DNA of 64,000 nt from Frateuria_A sp051900535 (GCF_051900535.1 NZ_JBHZGI010000005.1:124001-188000), one strand, 5' to 3'; numbered from the stretch's first letter, positions 8,039 through 17,009 are shown. Made by a program: numbers and translations. Notes: a model not told the origin generated them from the sequence alone.

Positions 8039-8930
8039 CGCCCTGGTGCGAGAGATGGTAGACGTAGGCGGCGAGCACGCGGGTCTGGTCGTCGTTCAGG
8101 CGCTTGCTCCACGCGGGCATCTGCCCCTGGCGGCCGCCGCCGATGGTGCGCACGATGTCCTCGAACTTGCCGCCGTGCAGCCAGATCCTGTCGGTGAGGT
8201 TGGGTGCGCCCAGCGCCGGGTTGCCCTTGCCCTGCGGGCCGTGGCAGGCGGCGCAGGTGGTGAACAGCGGCTGGCCGGCGGCGGCGCGTCCTTCGTCGTG
8301 CGACGAGCCGGAAAGGCTCAGCACGTAGTTGGCCAGGTTCTTGACGTTGTCCTCGCCCAGGCTGGACCACGGCGGCATCATGCCGGCGCGGCCCTCGCGG
8401 ATCGAGGTGAGGATGTCCTTGCCGCTGCCGCCGTAGAGCCAGTCGTCGTCGATCAGGCTGGGCGCGCCCAGCTTGACGTTGCCGTAGCCGCCGCGCCCGT
8501 GGCACGCGGCGCAGTTGTCCACGAACAGGCGCTCGCCCATCTGCTGCGCGGCCGGGTCGTCGGCCAGCTGCTCGACCGGATACTTGCGGAAGCGCTCGAT
8601 CAGGTCGTCCAGCTTGGCGTTGTTGGCGGCTTCATCGCGGGCCAGTTCGCCATGGGCGGTCCAGCCGAGCGTGCCCTTGTGATTGCCGAAGCCGGGATAA
8701 AGCACCAGATAGAGCGCGCCGGCCACGAACATCGTGCCGGACAGCAGCAGCCACCACAGCGGCAGGTTGCGCACGCCCTCGCGGATCGTGCCGTGCGCCC
8801 AGACATGGCCGCTGGTGTCGTCCGACAGTGTCGGGATCTTCGCCCGCGGCGCCCACAGGAACAGCAGGAACGTGATGCCGAAGTTCAGCACCACCAGGAA
8901 CATCACCCACAACGACCAACCCGCGCTCAC
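8013..8930 (-). CDS. ccoP: cbb3 oxidase subunit III, dihaem cytochrome c CcoP
   Basis: CcoP passes electrons from soluble cytochromes or azurin to the oxidase core. Two N-terminal membrane helices (about 5-25 and 57-77) are followed by two cytochrome c domains with the haem motifs CAACH and CAACH and distal Met ligands in GMMPPW and GQMPAW. The 305 residues match the family. It overlaps ccoQ (ATGA) and the FixH-like gene, so it belongs to one operon running from ccoN. Confidence 0.94.
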   Translation of the reverse strand: MSAGWSLWVMFLVVLNFGITFLLFLWAPRAKIPTLSDDTSGHVWAHGTIREGVRNLPLWWLLLSGTMFVAGALYLVLYPGFGNHKGTLGWTAHGELARDEAANNAKLDDLIERFRKYPVEQLADDPAAQQMGERLFVDNCAACHGRGGYGNVKLGAPSLIDDDWLYGGSGKDILTSIREGRAGMMPPWSSLGEDNVKNLANYVLSLSGSSHDEGRAAAGQPLFTTCAACHGPQGKGNPALGAPNLTDRIWLHGGKFEDIVRTIGGGRQGQMPAWSKRLNDDQTRVLAAYVYHLSHQGDAAAQASR

Positions 8931-9145
8931 GGCTGCCTACCTTTGTCGTTCTTGTTCTCATCCGGCGTGCCCGGCGCCGGCCCTTGCGGCTTGTCTTCCA
9001 TCGGAAGCTCGCTCATCCGCTTGAAGGTCGAGCGGTGGCGCTTGCGCCAGGCCCAGATCCAGATGCCGATGAACACCAGCATCAGCAGCACCGTGACCAC
9101 GCCGGTCAGGTGCCCCCAGAACGGATTCATCATCGGATGGTTCAT
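8927..9145 (-). CDS. ccoQ: cbb3 oxidase subunit CcoQ
   Basis: This is a 72-residue protein with one membrane helix (WGHLTGVVTVLLMLVFIGI) followed by WAWRKRHRSTF, the usual CcoQ pattern. CcoQ stabilises the cbb3 complex. The ATG overlaps the ccoO stop codon and the stop overlaps ccoP, giving the canonical ccoNOQP order. The polar C-terminal tail is typical. Confidence 0.9.
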   Translation of the reverse strand: MNHPMMNPFWGHLTGVVTVLLMLVFIGIWIWAWRKRHRSTFKRMSELPMEDKPQGPAPGTPDENKNDKGRQP

Positions 9146-9795
9146 GGCGTGCCTCCGTGGCCGGTCGGCACCGGCACGGTGGCCGCCGGCTCGTTCTGGA
9201 TGCCCAGTCCCTGCAGGTAGGCGATCAGTGCATCCATCTCGGTCTTGCCTGCCAGCGCCTTCGGTGCGCTGGCGATGTCCGCATCGGTGTACGGATCGCC
9301 CAGTTTGCGCAGCGCACGCATGCGCGCCTGGATGTCCTCGGCGCTGATCGTGTTGTGCTCGAGCCAGTCGTACTGCGGCATGTTCGACTGCGGGACCACC
9401 TGGCGAGGATTCTCCAGGTGCAGGCGCTGCCACTGGTCGGTGTACTTGCCGCCCACGCGCGCCAGGTCCGGCCCGGTGCGCTTGGAGCCCCACTGGAACG
9501 GACGGTCGTAGACCGATTCCTGCGCGGTGGAGAAGTGGCCGTAGCGCTGGGTCTCGGCCCGCAGCGCGCGAATCATCTGCGAGTGGCACAGGTAGCAGCC
9601 CTCGCGCACATAGATGTCCTTGCCGGCCAGGCGCAGCGGGTCGTACGGCTTGACCCCCAACGGCGCCTTGACCGCATGGGCTTCCATGAACAGCGGAGTG
9701 ATCTCGGCGAGGCCGCCGATCGACACCATGATCGCCGTGAGGATGCCAAGCAGCGCGGCATTCTTCTCGATGATTTCGAAATGCTTGTAAGCCAT
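9142..9795 (-). CDS. ccoO: cbb3 oxidase subunit II, monohaem cytochrome c CcoO
   Basis: I chose the ATG at 9795 (MAYKHFEIIEKN), the conserved family start, rather than an upstream GTG. A membrane anchor (about 14-34) precedes the haem motif CYLCH in VREGCYLCHSQMIR and the distal Met segment QSNMPQY. CcoO carries electrons from CcoP to CcoN. The gene starts 13 bp after ccoN and overlaps ccoQ. Confidence 0.95.
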   Translation of the reverse strand: MAYKHFEIIEKNAALLGILTAIMVSIGGLAEITPLFMEAHAVKAPLGVKPYDPLRLAGKDIYVREGCYLCHSQMIRALRAETQRYGHFSTAQESVYDRPFQWGSKRTGPDLARVGGKYTDQWQRLHLENPRQVVPQSNMPQYDWLEHNTISAEDIQARMRALRKLGDPYTDADIASAPKALAGKTEMDALIAYLQGLGIQNEPAATVPVPTGHGGTP

Positions 9796-9808
9796 CTGAT
9801 CGTGTTCC

Positions 9809-11275
9809 TCAGCCCACACTCGGCAGCGGTTCGGGGACCTGGTGCGGATCGGGCTCGGGAATCGGCACCGGGATCGGCTTGATCAGCCGCGCACGGGCGT
9901 CGGCGGCGGTGTGCCACAGGTTCCACGCCATCAGCACCATGCCGGTGAGGATCACCAGGCCAGCGAACCAGCGCGTCCAGTAGGCCGGCTGGATCGCCAG
10001 CAGGCTGTCGATGAACGGGTAGGTGAGCGACCCGTCGGGCAGCGTGGCGCGCCACATCAGGCCCTCGGTGACGCCGGCGACCCACATCGAGCCGACGTAC
10101 AGGACCACGCCGAAGACGTGCAGCCAGAAATGCCATTCCATCGCCTTGCGCGAGTACATCGCCGGCTGGCCGAGCGCGCGCGGCGCCATGGCGTAGAGCG
10201 AACCGATGGTGATCATCGCGACCCAGCCCAGCGCACCGTTGTGCACGTGCGCCACGGTCCAGTCGGTGTAGTGGGAGAGCTGGTTGACGGTCTTGACCGC
10301 CATCATCGAGCCCTCGAACGTGCTGCCCGCGTAGAACACGAGCGACAGCACCATGAACTTCGCGGCCGGGTCGGTCTTGAGTTTGGGCCAGGAGCCGTTG
10401 AAGGTCATCAGGCCGTTCGCCGCCGAGCCCCAGCTGGGCATCAGCAGCACCAGCGAGAAGGCCATGCCGACCGATTGCACCCAGTCCGGCAGCGCGGTGT
10501 ACATCAGGTGATGCGCGCCGGCCCACATGTACACCGAGATCAGCGCCCAGAAGTTCACGATCGAGAAGCGGTAGCTCCACAGCGGCTGCTGCGCCTGGCG
10601 CGGCACGAAGTAGTACATCATTCCGAGGAAGCCGGCGGTCAGGAAGAACGCCACCGCGTTGTGGCCGTACCACCACTGCACCATCGCATCGACCACGCCG
10701 GAGTAGATCGGGTAGGACTTCGACAGCGACACCGGGATCACCAGGTTGTTGACGATGTGCAGCAGCCCCACCGCGATGATCCACGCGCCGTAGTACCAGT
10801 TCGCCACGTAGATGTGGCGGATGCGCCGGCGCGCCAGCGTGCCGAAGAACACCACCCCCAGGCTCACCCACACCACCGCGATGATGATGTCGATCCACCA
10901 TTCCGGCTCGGCGTACTCCTTGCTCTGGGTCAGGCCCAGCGGCATGGTCACCATCGCCGCGAGGCAGGCGACCTGCCAGCCCCAGAAGGTGAACGCGGCG
11001 AGCTTCGGATAGGCCAGCCGCGTGTGCCCGGTGCGCTGGACCACGTAGTAGCAGGTGCCGATCAGCGCCGAGCCGCCGAAGGCGAAGATCACGCCGAACG
11101 TGTGGTCGGGGCGGATGTGGCTGAAGGTCAGCCACGAGGTATCGAAGTTGAACATGGGCCACGCCAGCTGCGCGGCCGCGAGCACGCCGACCGACATGCC
11201 GACGATGCCCCACACGGCCGCCGCCAGCAGGAACTGGCGCACGACCTTGTCGTTGTAATACTCGGTGTTGGGCAT
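9809..11275 (-). CDS. ccoN: cbb3-type cytochrome c oxidase catalytic subunit CcoN
   Basis: CcoN holds haem b, haem b3 and CuB and reduces oxygen at low concentration. I chose the ATG at 11275 (MPNTEYYNDKVVRQF); longer in-frame starts would run through the operator at 11330. The product has 488 residues with about 12 helices. His-bearing metal segments are visible, including WWYGHNAVAF with the crosslinked-Tyr type helix, MWAGAHHLMY and WTVAHVHNGALGW. It is the first gene of ccoNOQP-fixH-like-ccoI-ccoS-azu. An FNR-like box lies 55 bp upstream. Confidence 0.96.
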   Translation of the reverse strand: MPNTEYYNDKVVRQFLLAAAVWGIVGMSVGVLAAAQLAWPMFNFDTSWLTFSHIRPDHTFGVIFAFGGSALIGTCYYVVQRTGHTRLAYPKLAAFTFWGWQVACLAAMVTMPLGLTQSKEYAEPEWWIDIIIAVVWVSLGVVFFGTLARRRIRHIYVANWYYGAWIIAVGLLHIVNNLVIPVSLSKSYPIYSGVVDAMVQWWYGHNAVAFFLTAGFLGMMYYFVPRQAQQPLWSYRFSIVNFWALISVYMWAGAHHLMYTALPDWVQSVGMAFSLVLLMPSWGSAANGLMTFNGSWPKLKTDPAAKFMVLSLVFYAGSTFEGSMMAVKTVNQLSHYTDWTVAHVHNGALGWVAMITIGSLYAMAPRALGQPAMYSRKAMEWHFWLHVFGVVLYVGSMWVAGVTEGLMWRATLPDGSLTYPFIDSLLAIQPAYWTRWFAGLVILTGMVLMAWNLWHTAADARARLIKPIPVPIPEPDPHQVPEPLPSVG

Positions 11276-11329
11276 GGAGGGGTTCCAGGAGAAGTCCGTG
11301 TATTTTCCGTGGGCGGCCGACCGGTTCGC

Positions 11330-11343
11330 CTGACCTGTGTCAA
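11330..11343 (-). promoter_or_regulatory. FNR/ANR-type operator upstream of ccoN
   Basis: The sequence CTGAC-CTGT-GTCAA is a near-perfect TGAC-N4-GTCA palindrome. Its centre is about 61 bp before the ccoN ATG, matching the spacing seen at nirK and the CopD-like gene. cbb3 operons are classical FNR/ANR targets, which supports the call. Confidence 0.65.
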
Positions 11344-11470
11344 AGCACCGCGGCAAAAGACCGCTTCGGTGCTGTGGCCGGTTGTCGCACGCCGCCGGCC
11401 GTGATCGTGCGCGCGCGTTCGTAGCCGTGGCGTACAAGCCCGCCGGCCCCGTGCCGCCCCGTTCCGGCGC

Positions 11471-11484
11471 CTGACCTGGGTCAG
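11471..11484 (+). promoter_or_regulatory. FNR/ANR-type operator upstream of the ferredoxin
   Basis: The sequence CTGAC-CTGG-GTCAG is a perfect TGAC-N4-GTCA palindrome, centred about 43 bp before the ferredoxin ATG. It lies in the divergent region between ccoN and the ferredoxin. If it acts at -41.5 the transcript would be almost leaderless. Alternatively it is a second, distal site for ccoN. Confidence 0.5.
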
Positions 11485-11520
11485 GGCGCACCGCGGGGGG
11501 CGTCTGCATACTCTCCGGCG

Positions 11521-11844
11521 ATGACCCACGTCGTGACCGAGAACTGCATCAACTGCAAGCACACCGACTGCGTGGAGGTGTGTCCGGTCGATGCCTTCCA
11601 CGAAGGGCCGAACTTCCTGGTCATCAACCCGGACGAGTGCATCGATTGCACGCTTTGCGTGGAGGAGTGCCCGGTGGGCGCGATTTTTCCCGAACTGGAC
11701 ATCCCGCTCGGCCAGGAAGGCTTCCTGGCGCTCAACGCCGAACTGGCGCGCGAGTGGCCGGTGATCACCACGAAGATCCCGGCGATGGAAGAGGCCGGAC
11801 GATGGGACGGCGTGCCGGACAAGCTGCCGCTGCTAAAGCGGTAG
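11521..11844 (+). CDS. fdxA: Ferredoxin FdxA, 7Fe type
   Basis: The 107-residue protein has the N-terminal cluster pattern CINCKHTDCVEVCPVDAF and a second C-x2-C-x2-C-x3-CP motif in CIDCTLCVEECPVGAI. The extra Cys spacing in the first motif (C-x2-C-x4-C-x3-CP) marks the 3Fe-4S plus 4Fe-4S proteobacterial FdxA type. It is a soluble electron carrier. It is divergent from ccoN and has an FNR-like palindrome just upstream, suggesting low-oxygen expression. Confidence 0.93.
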   Translation: MTHVVTENCINCKHTDCVEVCPVDAFHEGPNFLVINPDECIDCTLCVEECPVGAIFPELDIPLGQEGFLALNAELAREWPVITTKIPAMEEAGRWDGVPDKLPLLKR

Positions 11845-11884
11845 CACCCGCCCGGGGATCGGTTAGGGAGGGCTGCAGGGTGCG

Positions 11885-11908
11885 CCTGCGCGAGGGACCT
11901 CGCGCAGG
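11885..11908. repeat. Hairpin between fdxA and the FTR1 gene
   Basis: CCTGCGCGAGG (11885-11895) pairs perfectly with 11898-11908 across a 2-nt gap. It lies between convergent genes and is flanked by GTGCGC and CTCCTGCAGG segments like those of the 4259 element. It may act as a bidirectional transcription barrier; no T-run is present. Confidence 0.5.
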
Positions 11909-11952
11909 ACGCGCCCGGGCAGTTCGCCGCGCTCCTGCAGGAAAGGGCCGGG

Positions 11953-13908
11953 TCAGCCTGGAACGCGCCGCAGGTTCAGTGCATACCCGGCGGCCAGCAC
12001 CAGCGCCACCACCGCCTGCGCGCTGATCGATTGCCAGGTCGGGTAAATGCCGAGCAGTTCGATGCGCGGCAACGGCGCCACATGCACGCCGATCCAGCCG
12101 GCTTCCTGCAGCGCCGCGATGCCCTTGCCGGTGAGCACCACCGCCAGCAGCGCGATCAGCGCGGAGCTGGCCGAGAAGAACTTGCCCAGCGGCAGCCGTC
12201 GGCTGGTGCGCAGCAGCAGCCACGCGATCGCGACAAGCGTCAGCGCGCCGGTACCGATGCCGCCGAGCAGCCAAACGCGCGGGCCTTCGTTCCACATCGC
12301 TACGTAGAACAGGATCGTCTCGAACACCTCGCGGTAGACCGAGAGGAAGGCCAGGCCGAACAGGAACCAGGCCGAGCGATCGAGCGTCGCGGCCATTTTC
12401 GCCTTGAGGTACGCCTGCCAGCGTCCGCCCACGCTCTTGCGGTGCATCCATAGCCCCACGCAAAGCAGCACGGCGGCGGCGAACAGCGAGGACAGTCCCT
12501 CGGTAAGTTCGCGTCCGGCGCCGCTGATCGCCACCGCGTAGCTCGCCACCGCCCAGGTGGCCAGGCCCGCGAGCAACGCCAGGCTCCAGCCGGCATGCAC
12601 GTAGCGCAGCATCGCCGGGCGCTCGGCCTTGCGCAGGAAGGCGAGCAGGGCGACGACGACCAGCAGCGCCTCCAGCCCTTCGCGCACCAGGATGGTCCAG
12701 GCACCGAGGAACGCCGAGGCGGCGTCGGCCGAACCGCCGGCGAGGGCGGCCTGGGCCCGCTGCAGCAGCGCGTCGGCGGCCTGCTGGCGCTCCGCCACGC
12801 CGGGCCCTTCGCTGGCTACCGCGGTGCGGTATGCGCCCATGGCCGTTTCCAGTTGCGAGCGCAGTGCGCCGTCGCGGGCATCCAGTTGCGGCTCGACCGG
12901 TTCCACGCCATCGAGATATGCCGAAAGTGCCAGGCGCTCCGCTTCGTCACGATTGCCCTGTCGCCACGCGACGAGGCTGGCGGCCAGTTTCTCGCGGGCC
13001 AGCGCCAGGCCGGAACGGGACTTCGGCAATGCATGCGGATAGGCGCGCAGGTAACCGAGGATGGCCTGCGCCTGCCGCTCGCCCAGCGCCGGCGCCAGGT
13101 CCGCCACGCGAGCGCGGGAAAGCTCCTCCAGGTTGCCCAGTCGCTGGTGCGCCAAGGCGTTGTCCTTCCACGCGCGCACACCTTCGCCCGCACGGTGCGC
13201 GTAGGCCAGCGAGCCGACGTAGTAGGCAAGCGACCAGCGATCGTCGACCGACAACTGTTCGGCATAGGCGTTCATCGCCGTGCCCTTGACGCCCTGGCTG
13301 ATGGCCTCGTACAGCGACAACACGCTGCGCTGATCGGCACGCGTGCGGTCGGTGAAGTCGATCGGCGGCGGATCGAGCGCCGCGGCCGCGGGACCGTTGC
13401 CCTGGCCGATGGCGCCGTGGCATGCGGCGCAGGTCTGCTGGTACAACGCCGCGCCGCGGGCGAGGTCGGGCAGGTGCGCGGGGGCCGTGGGCACCGGATA
13501 GGCGGCCAGCAACGCGTCCGCCAACCCGTGGGCCTGGCGCGCCACGTCGGCCGTGGCGGCTTTGGCGTCGATCAGCTGCACCAGCTGCGCGGCCTGCGCC
13601 TGCAGCGCGGGCGAGCCCGGGCGCGCCGGCAGCTGCGCAAGGCGCTGGCGCACCGTGGCCGCGAACTCGCGCATCTCGGCATATTCGGAGGCGCTGATCA
13701 CCTTGCCGTCGCGTACCGCGCCGGCGTAGTCGGTGGCCAGGTAGTCGAGCATTTGCCAGGTCTGGCTGACCGCGGGCGATGCCGGCACGCTGGTCGTCCC
13801 GGCTGCGGCGGAGGGCGCCGACTGGGCCCGGGCGAGGGCGGAACTCCCGCTCGCCAGCAGCGCGAAGACCAGGATCCACGCGGCCGTCTTGTTGAGAATG
13901 CCTATCAT
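11953..13908 (-). CDS. FTR1-family iron permease with N-terminal cytochrome c domain
   Basis: The ATG at 13908 precedes a signal peptide (KTAAWILVFALLASGSSALARA). About 400 periplasmic residues follow, including a cytochrome c motif CAACH in LYQQTCAACHGAIGQGNGP. The last 270 residues are an FTR1 permease of about seven helices with both REXXE iron motifs (REGLE and REVFE). FTR1 proteins import iron after oxidation to Fe(III). The attached haem domain suggests oxidation or electron removal within one polypeptide. Length is 651 aa. Nearby cbb3 and denitrification genes have a high iron demand. Confidence 0.88.
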   Translation of the reverse strand: MIGILNKTAAWILVFALLASGSSALARAQSAPSAAAGTTSVPASPAVSQTWQMLDYLATDYAGAVRDGKVISASEYAEMREFAATVRQRLAQLPARPGSPALQAQAAQLVQLIDAKAATADVARQAHGLADALLAAYPVPTAPAHLPDLARGAALYQQTCAACHGAIGQGNGPAAAALDPPPIDFTDRTRADQRSVLSLYEAISQGVKGTAMNAYAEQLSVDDRWSLAYYVGSLAYAHRAGEGVRAWKDNALAHQRLGNLEELSRARVADLAPALGERQAQAILGYLRAYPHALPKSRSGLALAREKLAASLVAWRQGNRDEAERLALSAYLDGVEPVEPQLDARDGALRSQLETAMGAYRTAVASEGPGVAERQQAADALLQRAQAALAGGSADAASAFLGAWTILVREGLEALLVVVALLAFLRKAERPAMLRYVHAGWSLALLAGLATWAVASYAVAISGAGRELTEGLSSLFAAAVLLCVGLWMHRKSVGGRWQAYLKAKMAATLDRSAWFLFGLAFLSVYREVFETILFYVAMWNEGPRVWLLGGIGTGALTLVAIAWLLLRTSRRLPLGKFFSASSALIALLAVVLTGKGIAALQEAGWIGVHVAPLPRIELLGIYPTWQSISAQAVVALVLAAGYALNLRRVPG

Positions 13909-13999
13909 TGCCTCAGTATAGGCCGGAACCGGGCGCGCGGCGTCAGGCGTGTCCGGATGCCGCAGAGGTTCTTCGGCGGCGGCCTCGCCGGATCCGGGC

Positions 14000-14032
14000 A
14001 AAAAAAAGCCGGGACCTTCGCAGGTCCCGGCC
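14000..14032 (-). terminator. Rho-independent terminator of gap
   Basis: On the minus strand a stem of GGCCGGGACCT pairs with AGGTCCCGGCT around a short loop and is followed by eight Ts. It lies 43 bp downstream of the gap stop codon. Confidence 0.9.
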
Positions 14033-14074
14033 TTCTCGTGGCGTGCCGACTTCGAGGAAAGCCGGCCGATGCGG

Positions 14075-15073
14075 TTACTTCGCCACCACCCGCACCATCT
14101 CCAGGCACTTGTTCGAGTAGCCCCACTCGTTGTCGTACCAGCTGACCAGCTTGACGAAGGTCGGGTCGAGCGCGATGCCGGCGTCGGCGTCGAAGATCGA
14201 GGTGCGTGCGTCGCCGCGGAAGTCGGTGGCGACCACCTTCTCCTCGGTGTAGCCCAGGATGCCCTTGAGCGCGCCCTCGGACTGCGCCTTCATCTCGGCG
14301 CAGATCTCGGCGTAGGTCGCCGGCTTCTCCAGCTCGACGGTGAGGTCGACCACCGACACGTCGGACGTCGGCACGCGGAACGACATGCCGGTGAGCTTCT
14401 TGTTGAGTTCGGGGATCACCACGCCCACGGCCTTCGCCGCGCCGGTGGAGGAGGGGATGATGTTCTCCAGGATGCCGCGGCCGCCGCGCCAGTCCTTGTT
14501 GCTCGGACCATCGACCGTCTTCTGCGTGGCGGTTGCCGCGTGCACGGTGGTCATCAGGCCGCGCTTGATGCCCCACTTGTCATTGAGCACCTTGGCCAGC
14601 GGCGCCAGGCAGTTGGTGGTGCACGAAGCGTTGGAGATGATCGTCTCGCCGGCATACTTCTGGTGGTTCACGCCGTAGACGAACATCGGCGTGTCGTCCT
14701 TGGACGGCGCCGACTGGATCACCTTCTTCGCGCCCGCGTCCAGATGCTTCTGGCAGGTTTCCTTGGTCAGGAACAGCCCGGTCGATTCGATCACCACGTC
14801 GGCGCCGACCTCGTCCCACTTCAGGTTCGACGGATCGCGCTCCTGGGTCAGGCGGATGCGCTTGCCATTGACGAGCAGGTGGGCCCCATCGACGGCCACC
14901 TCGCCCTTGAAGCGGCCATGCACGGAGTCATAGCGCAGCATGTAGGCCAGGTAGTCGGGCTCCAGCAGATCGTTGATGGCGACGATTTCGATGTCCGCGA
15001 AATTCTGCACGGCGGCGCGCAGCACGTTGCGGCCGATGCGGCCGAAGCCGTTGATCGCGACCTTGATGGCCAT
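14075..15073 (-). CDS. gap: Glyceraldehyde-3-phosphate dehydrogenase, type I
   Basis: The enzyme oxidises glyceraldehyde 3-phosphate with NAD and phosphate in glycolysis. I chose the ATG at 15073 (MAIKVAINGFGRIGR), which begins at the conserved Rossmann NAD-binding motif. The catalytic Cys is in SNASCTTNCLAP, and the substrate segments RVPTSDVSVVDL and SWYDNEWGYSN are intact. The length (332 aa) is normal. Other glycolytic genes (pyk, aldolase, tkt, pgk) are within 12 kb. Confidence 0.97.
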   Translation of the reverse strand: MAIKVAINGFGRIGRNVLRAAVQNFADIEIVAINDLLEPDYLAYMLRYDSVHGRFKGEVAVDGAHLLVNGKRIRLTQERDPSNLKWDEVGADVVIESTGLFLTKETCQKHLDAGAKKVIQSAPSKDDTPMFVYGVNHQKYAGETIISNASCTTNCLAPLAKVLNDKWGIKRGLMTTVHAATATQKTVDGPSNKDWRGGRGILENIIPSSTGAAKAVGVVIPELNKKLTGMSFRVPTSDVSVVDLTVELEKPATYAEICAEMKAQSEGALKGILGYTEEKVVATDFRGDARTSIFDADAGIALDPTFVKLVSWYDNEWGYSNKCLEMVRVVAK

Positions 15074-15306
15074 GGGCAAGCATCCTCTTGGGTTCGATGA
15101 AGCGGTGGAGCGGCGACGTTCGCATCGCCTGAAACGCGCATTTTAGCGCCGAACGGGGTCACGGGGCCGTATACCGTCCGGTCCGCTGCGCCGGCGGCGT
15201 GCCTGCCTCGGCAGGTATCGGCCGTGTCGGCGGCGTCGCGGCTGCTTGCCCAGGGGCGGTCGCGTCATACTCCTGCCAGGGCGCCGAGTTCCCCAGGAGC
15301 GTAGCC

Positions 15307-16167
15307 ATGCAGGCACAGATCACCCCCTTCTTCCACGCGCCCACCTCGACGTGGAGCTACCTGGTGCGCGACGCCGCCACGGGCGAGGCGGCCATCATCG
15401 ATGCGCCGCTGGATTTCGACCCGGCCAGCGGCGAACTCGGCCACGCCAGCGCGGCGGCGATCCTCCAGGCGGCCGAGCGCGACGGCGCCCTGGTGCGCTG
15501 GATACTGGAGACCCATGCGCACGCCGACCACCTGTCCGCGGCGGCCTGGTTGCGCGCGTCCACCGGTGCACAGACCGCGATCGGCGCCGGCATCGAACAG
15601 GTGCAGGAAACCTTCCGTCAGCGGCTGGGCCTGGAAGACGAGCCGGAGCTCGATGGCCGCGCGTTCGACCGCCTGCTGCACGACGGCGACGAGTTGCCGC
15701 TGGGCGAACTCGCGATCCGCGTGATCGCCACGCCAGGACACACGCCCGACAGCCTCAGCTACCTGATCGGCGATGCGGTGTTCGTCGGCGATACGCTGTT
15801 CTCGCCGGAGGCGGGATCCGCACGCTGCGACTTTCCCGGCGGCGATGCGCATGCGCTGTTCCAGTCGGTATGGCGCATCTACGGGCTCCCGGTGACGCGC
15901 ATGTTCCTGGCGCACGATTATCCCGCCGCCGGAAGTGCACCGCGGGCAGAGGTGCCGATCGCCGAGCAACGCGCCGGGAACAAGCACATCCGCGAGGGCG
16001 TGACGGAGGAGGCATTCGTGGCGATGCGCCGGCAGCGCGATGCCGGGCTGCCGCCGCCGCGCCTGCTGTGGCCGGCGCTGCAGGTGAACATCCGCGGTGG
16101 CCGCCTGCCGCCGCCCGAAGCCAACGGCCAGCACTACTTCAAACTGCCCCTGCAACTGCGCGATTGA
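15307..16167 (+). CDS. Metallo-beta-lactamase-fold hydrolase, persulfide dioxygenase-like
   Basis: I chose the ATG at 15307 (MQAQITPFFHAPTSTWSYLV), which begins at the conserved family start. The metal motif THAHADH (HxHxDH) is present, followed by TPGHTPDS and FVGDTLF, which supply further ligands. This pattern and the 286-residue length resemble ETHE1/SdoA/Blh proteins, which oxidise glutathione persulfide with one iron. A glyoxalase II-like hydrolase is the alternative. No sulfur-metabolism partner is adjacent, although cystathionine beta-synthase lies 15 kb away. Confidence 0.78.
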   Translation: MQAQITPFFHAPTSTWSYLVRDAATGEAAIIDAPLDFDPASGELGHASAAAILQAAERDGALVRWILETHAHADHLSAAAWLRASTGAQTAIGAGIEQVQETFRQRLGLEDEPELDGRAFDRLLHDGDELPLGELAIRVIATPGHTPDSLSYLIGDAVFVGDTLFSPEAGSARCDFPGGDAHALFQSVWRIYGLPVTRMFLAHDYPAAGSAPRAEVPIAEQRAGNKHIREGVTEEAFVAMRRQRDAGLPPPRLLWPALQVNIRGGRLPPPEANGQHYFKLPLQLRD

Positions 16168-16211
16168 GGCGCTGTGGCACACTGGCGGGCCTTCCGTTGT
16201 CGTTGTCGTCG

Positions 16212-17009
16212 ATGATCGTCCTGCGCCGTTCCGCCGTTTTCCTGCTCGCCTGTTTTTTGCTGGTTCCCGACGCCCGTGCCTGGGGTCCGGACGGTCATCG
16301 CATCGTCGCCGAGCTCGCCCAGCGCCACCTGAGTCCCGCGGCCGAGGCCCAGGTCGAGCGGCTCCTCGCACCCGAGCACACGCGCCGGCTGGCCGATGTG
16401 GCCACCTGGGCCGACGACATCCAGGACGATCCTTCGCAACAGGCGCTGTGGAAGGCCACGCGCAGCCTGCACTACATCAACTTCGGCGACCGCGACTGCG
16501 ACTACCAGCCGCCGCGCGACTGCCGCGGGGAACGTTGCGTGGTCGAAGGCCTGGCGCATTACGTCGCCGTGCTCGGCGACCGCAGCCAGAGCGAGGATGC
16601 ACGCCGCGAGGCCCTGAAGTTCGTGGTGCATCTCGTCGGCGACGTGCACCAGCCTCTGCACGCCGGCTATCGCCCCGACAAGGGCGGCAACACCTACCAG
16701 GTGCAGTTCCGTGGTGAGGGCGGCAACCTGCACCGCGTGTGGGACTCGGGGATGCTGCGCACGCGCGGGCTGGACTGGCAGGCGTACGCGCAGCGGCTGG
16801 ATGCGCTTGGGATGGTCGCATTGCCGCCAGCGACGGGCGCGCCGTTCGCGGCGTGGGCGGAGGAATCCTGCCGGCTCACCCGCGACATCTATCCGGACGG
16901 CCATACGGTTGGCGCCGCTTACGTCGAGAGGGAGTTGCCGGTGGCCGAACGGCGACTGCGCCAGGCAGGACGGCGGTTGGCAGCATTGCTCAACCGCGCG
17001 TTGGGCTGA
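16212..17009 (+). CDS. Secreted S1/P1-type nuclease
   Basis: The protein has a signal peptide ending at DARA, so the mature enzyme begins with Trp (WGPDGHRIVAELAQRHL), the residue that ligates zinc in S1/P1 nucleases. Further zinc-site segments are ATWADDI, LHYINF, HYVAVLGD and FVVHLVGDVHQPLH. The family degrades single-stranded DNA and RNA outside the cytoplasm using three zinc ions. The length (265 aa) is standard. A decayed C-terminal fragment of a second family member lies at 33737. Confidence 0.9.
   Translation: MIVLRRSAVFLLACFLLVPDARAWGPDGHRIVAELAQRHLSPAAEAQVERLLAPEHTRRLADVATWADDIQDDPSQQALWKATRSLHYINFGDRDCDYQPPRDCRGERCVVEGLAHYVAVLGDRSQSEDARREALKFVVHLVGDVHQPLHAGYRPDKGGNTYQVQFRGEGGNLHRVWDSGMLRTRGLDWQAYAQRLDALGMVALPPATGAPFAAWAEESCRLTRDIYPDGHTVGAAYVERELPVAERRLRQAGRRLAALLNRALG

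Noticed and set aside
9842..11404. A 520-residue plus-strand frame opposite ccoN
   Set aside because: The ccoN metal-binding segments on the other strand are unmistakable; this frame is His/Arg-rich noise.
15199..15306. N-terminal extension of the metallo-beta-lactamase-fold protein
   Set aside because: The conserved family start is at 15307; the extension is low complexity and lacks a ribosome binding site.
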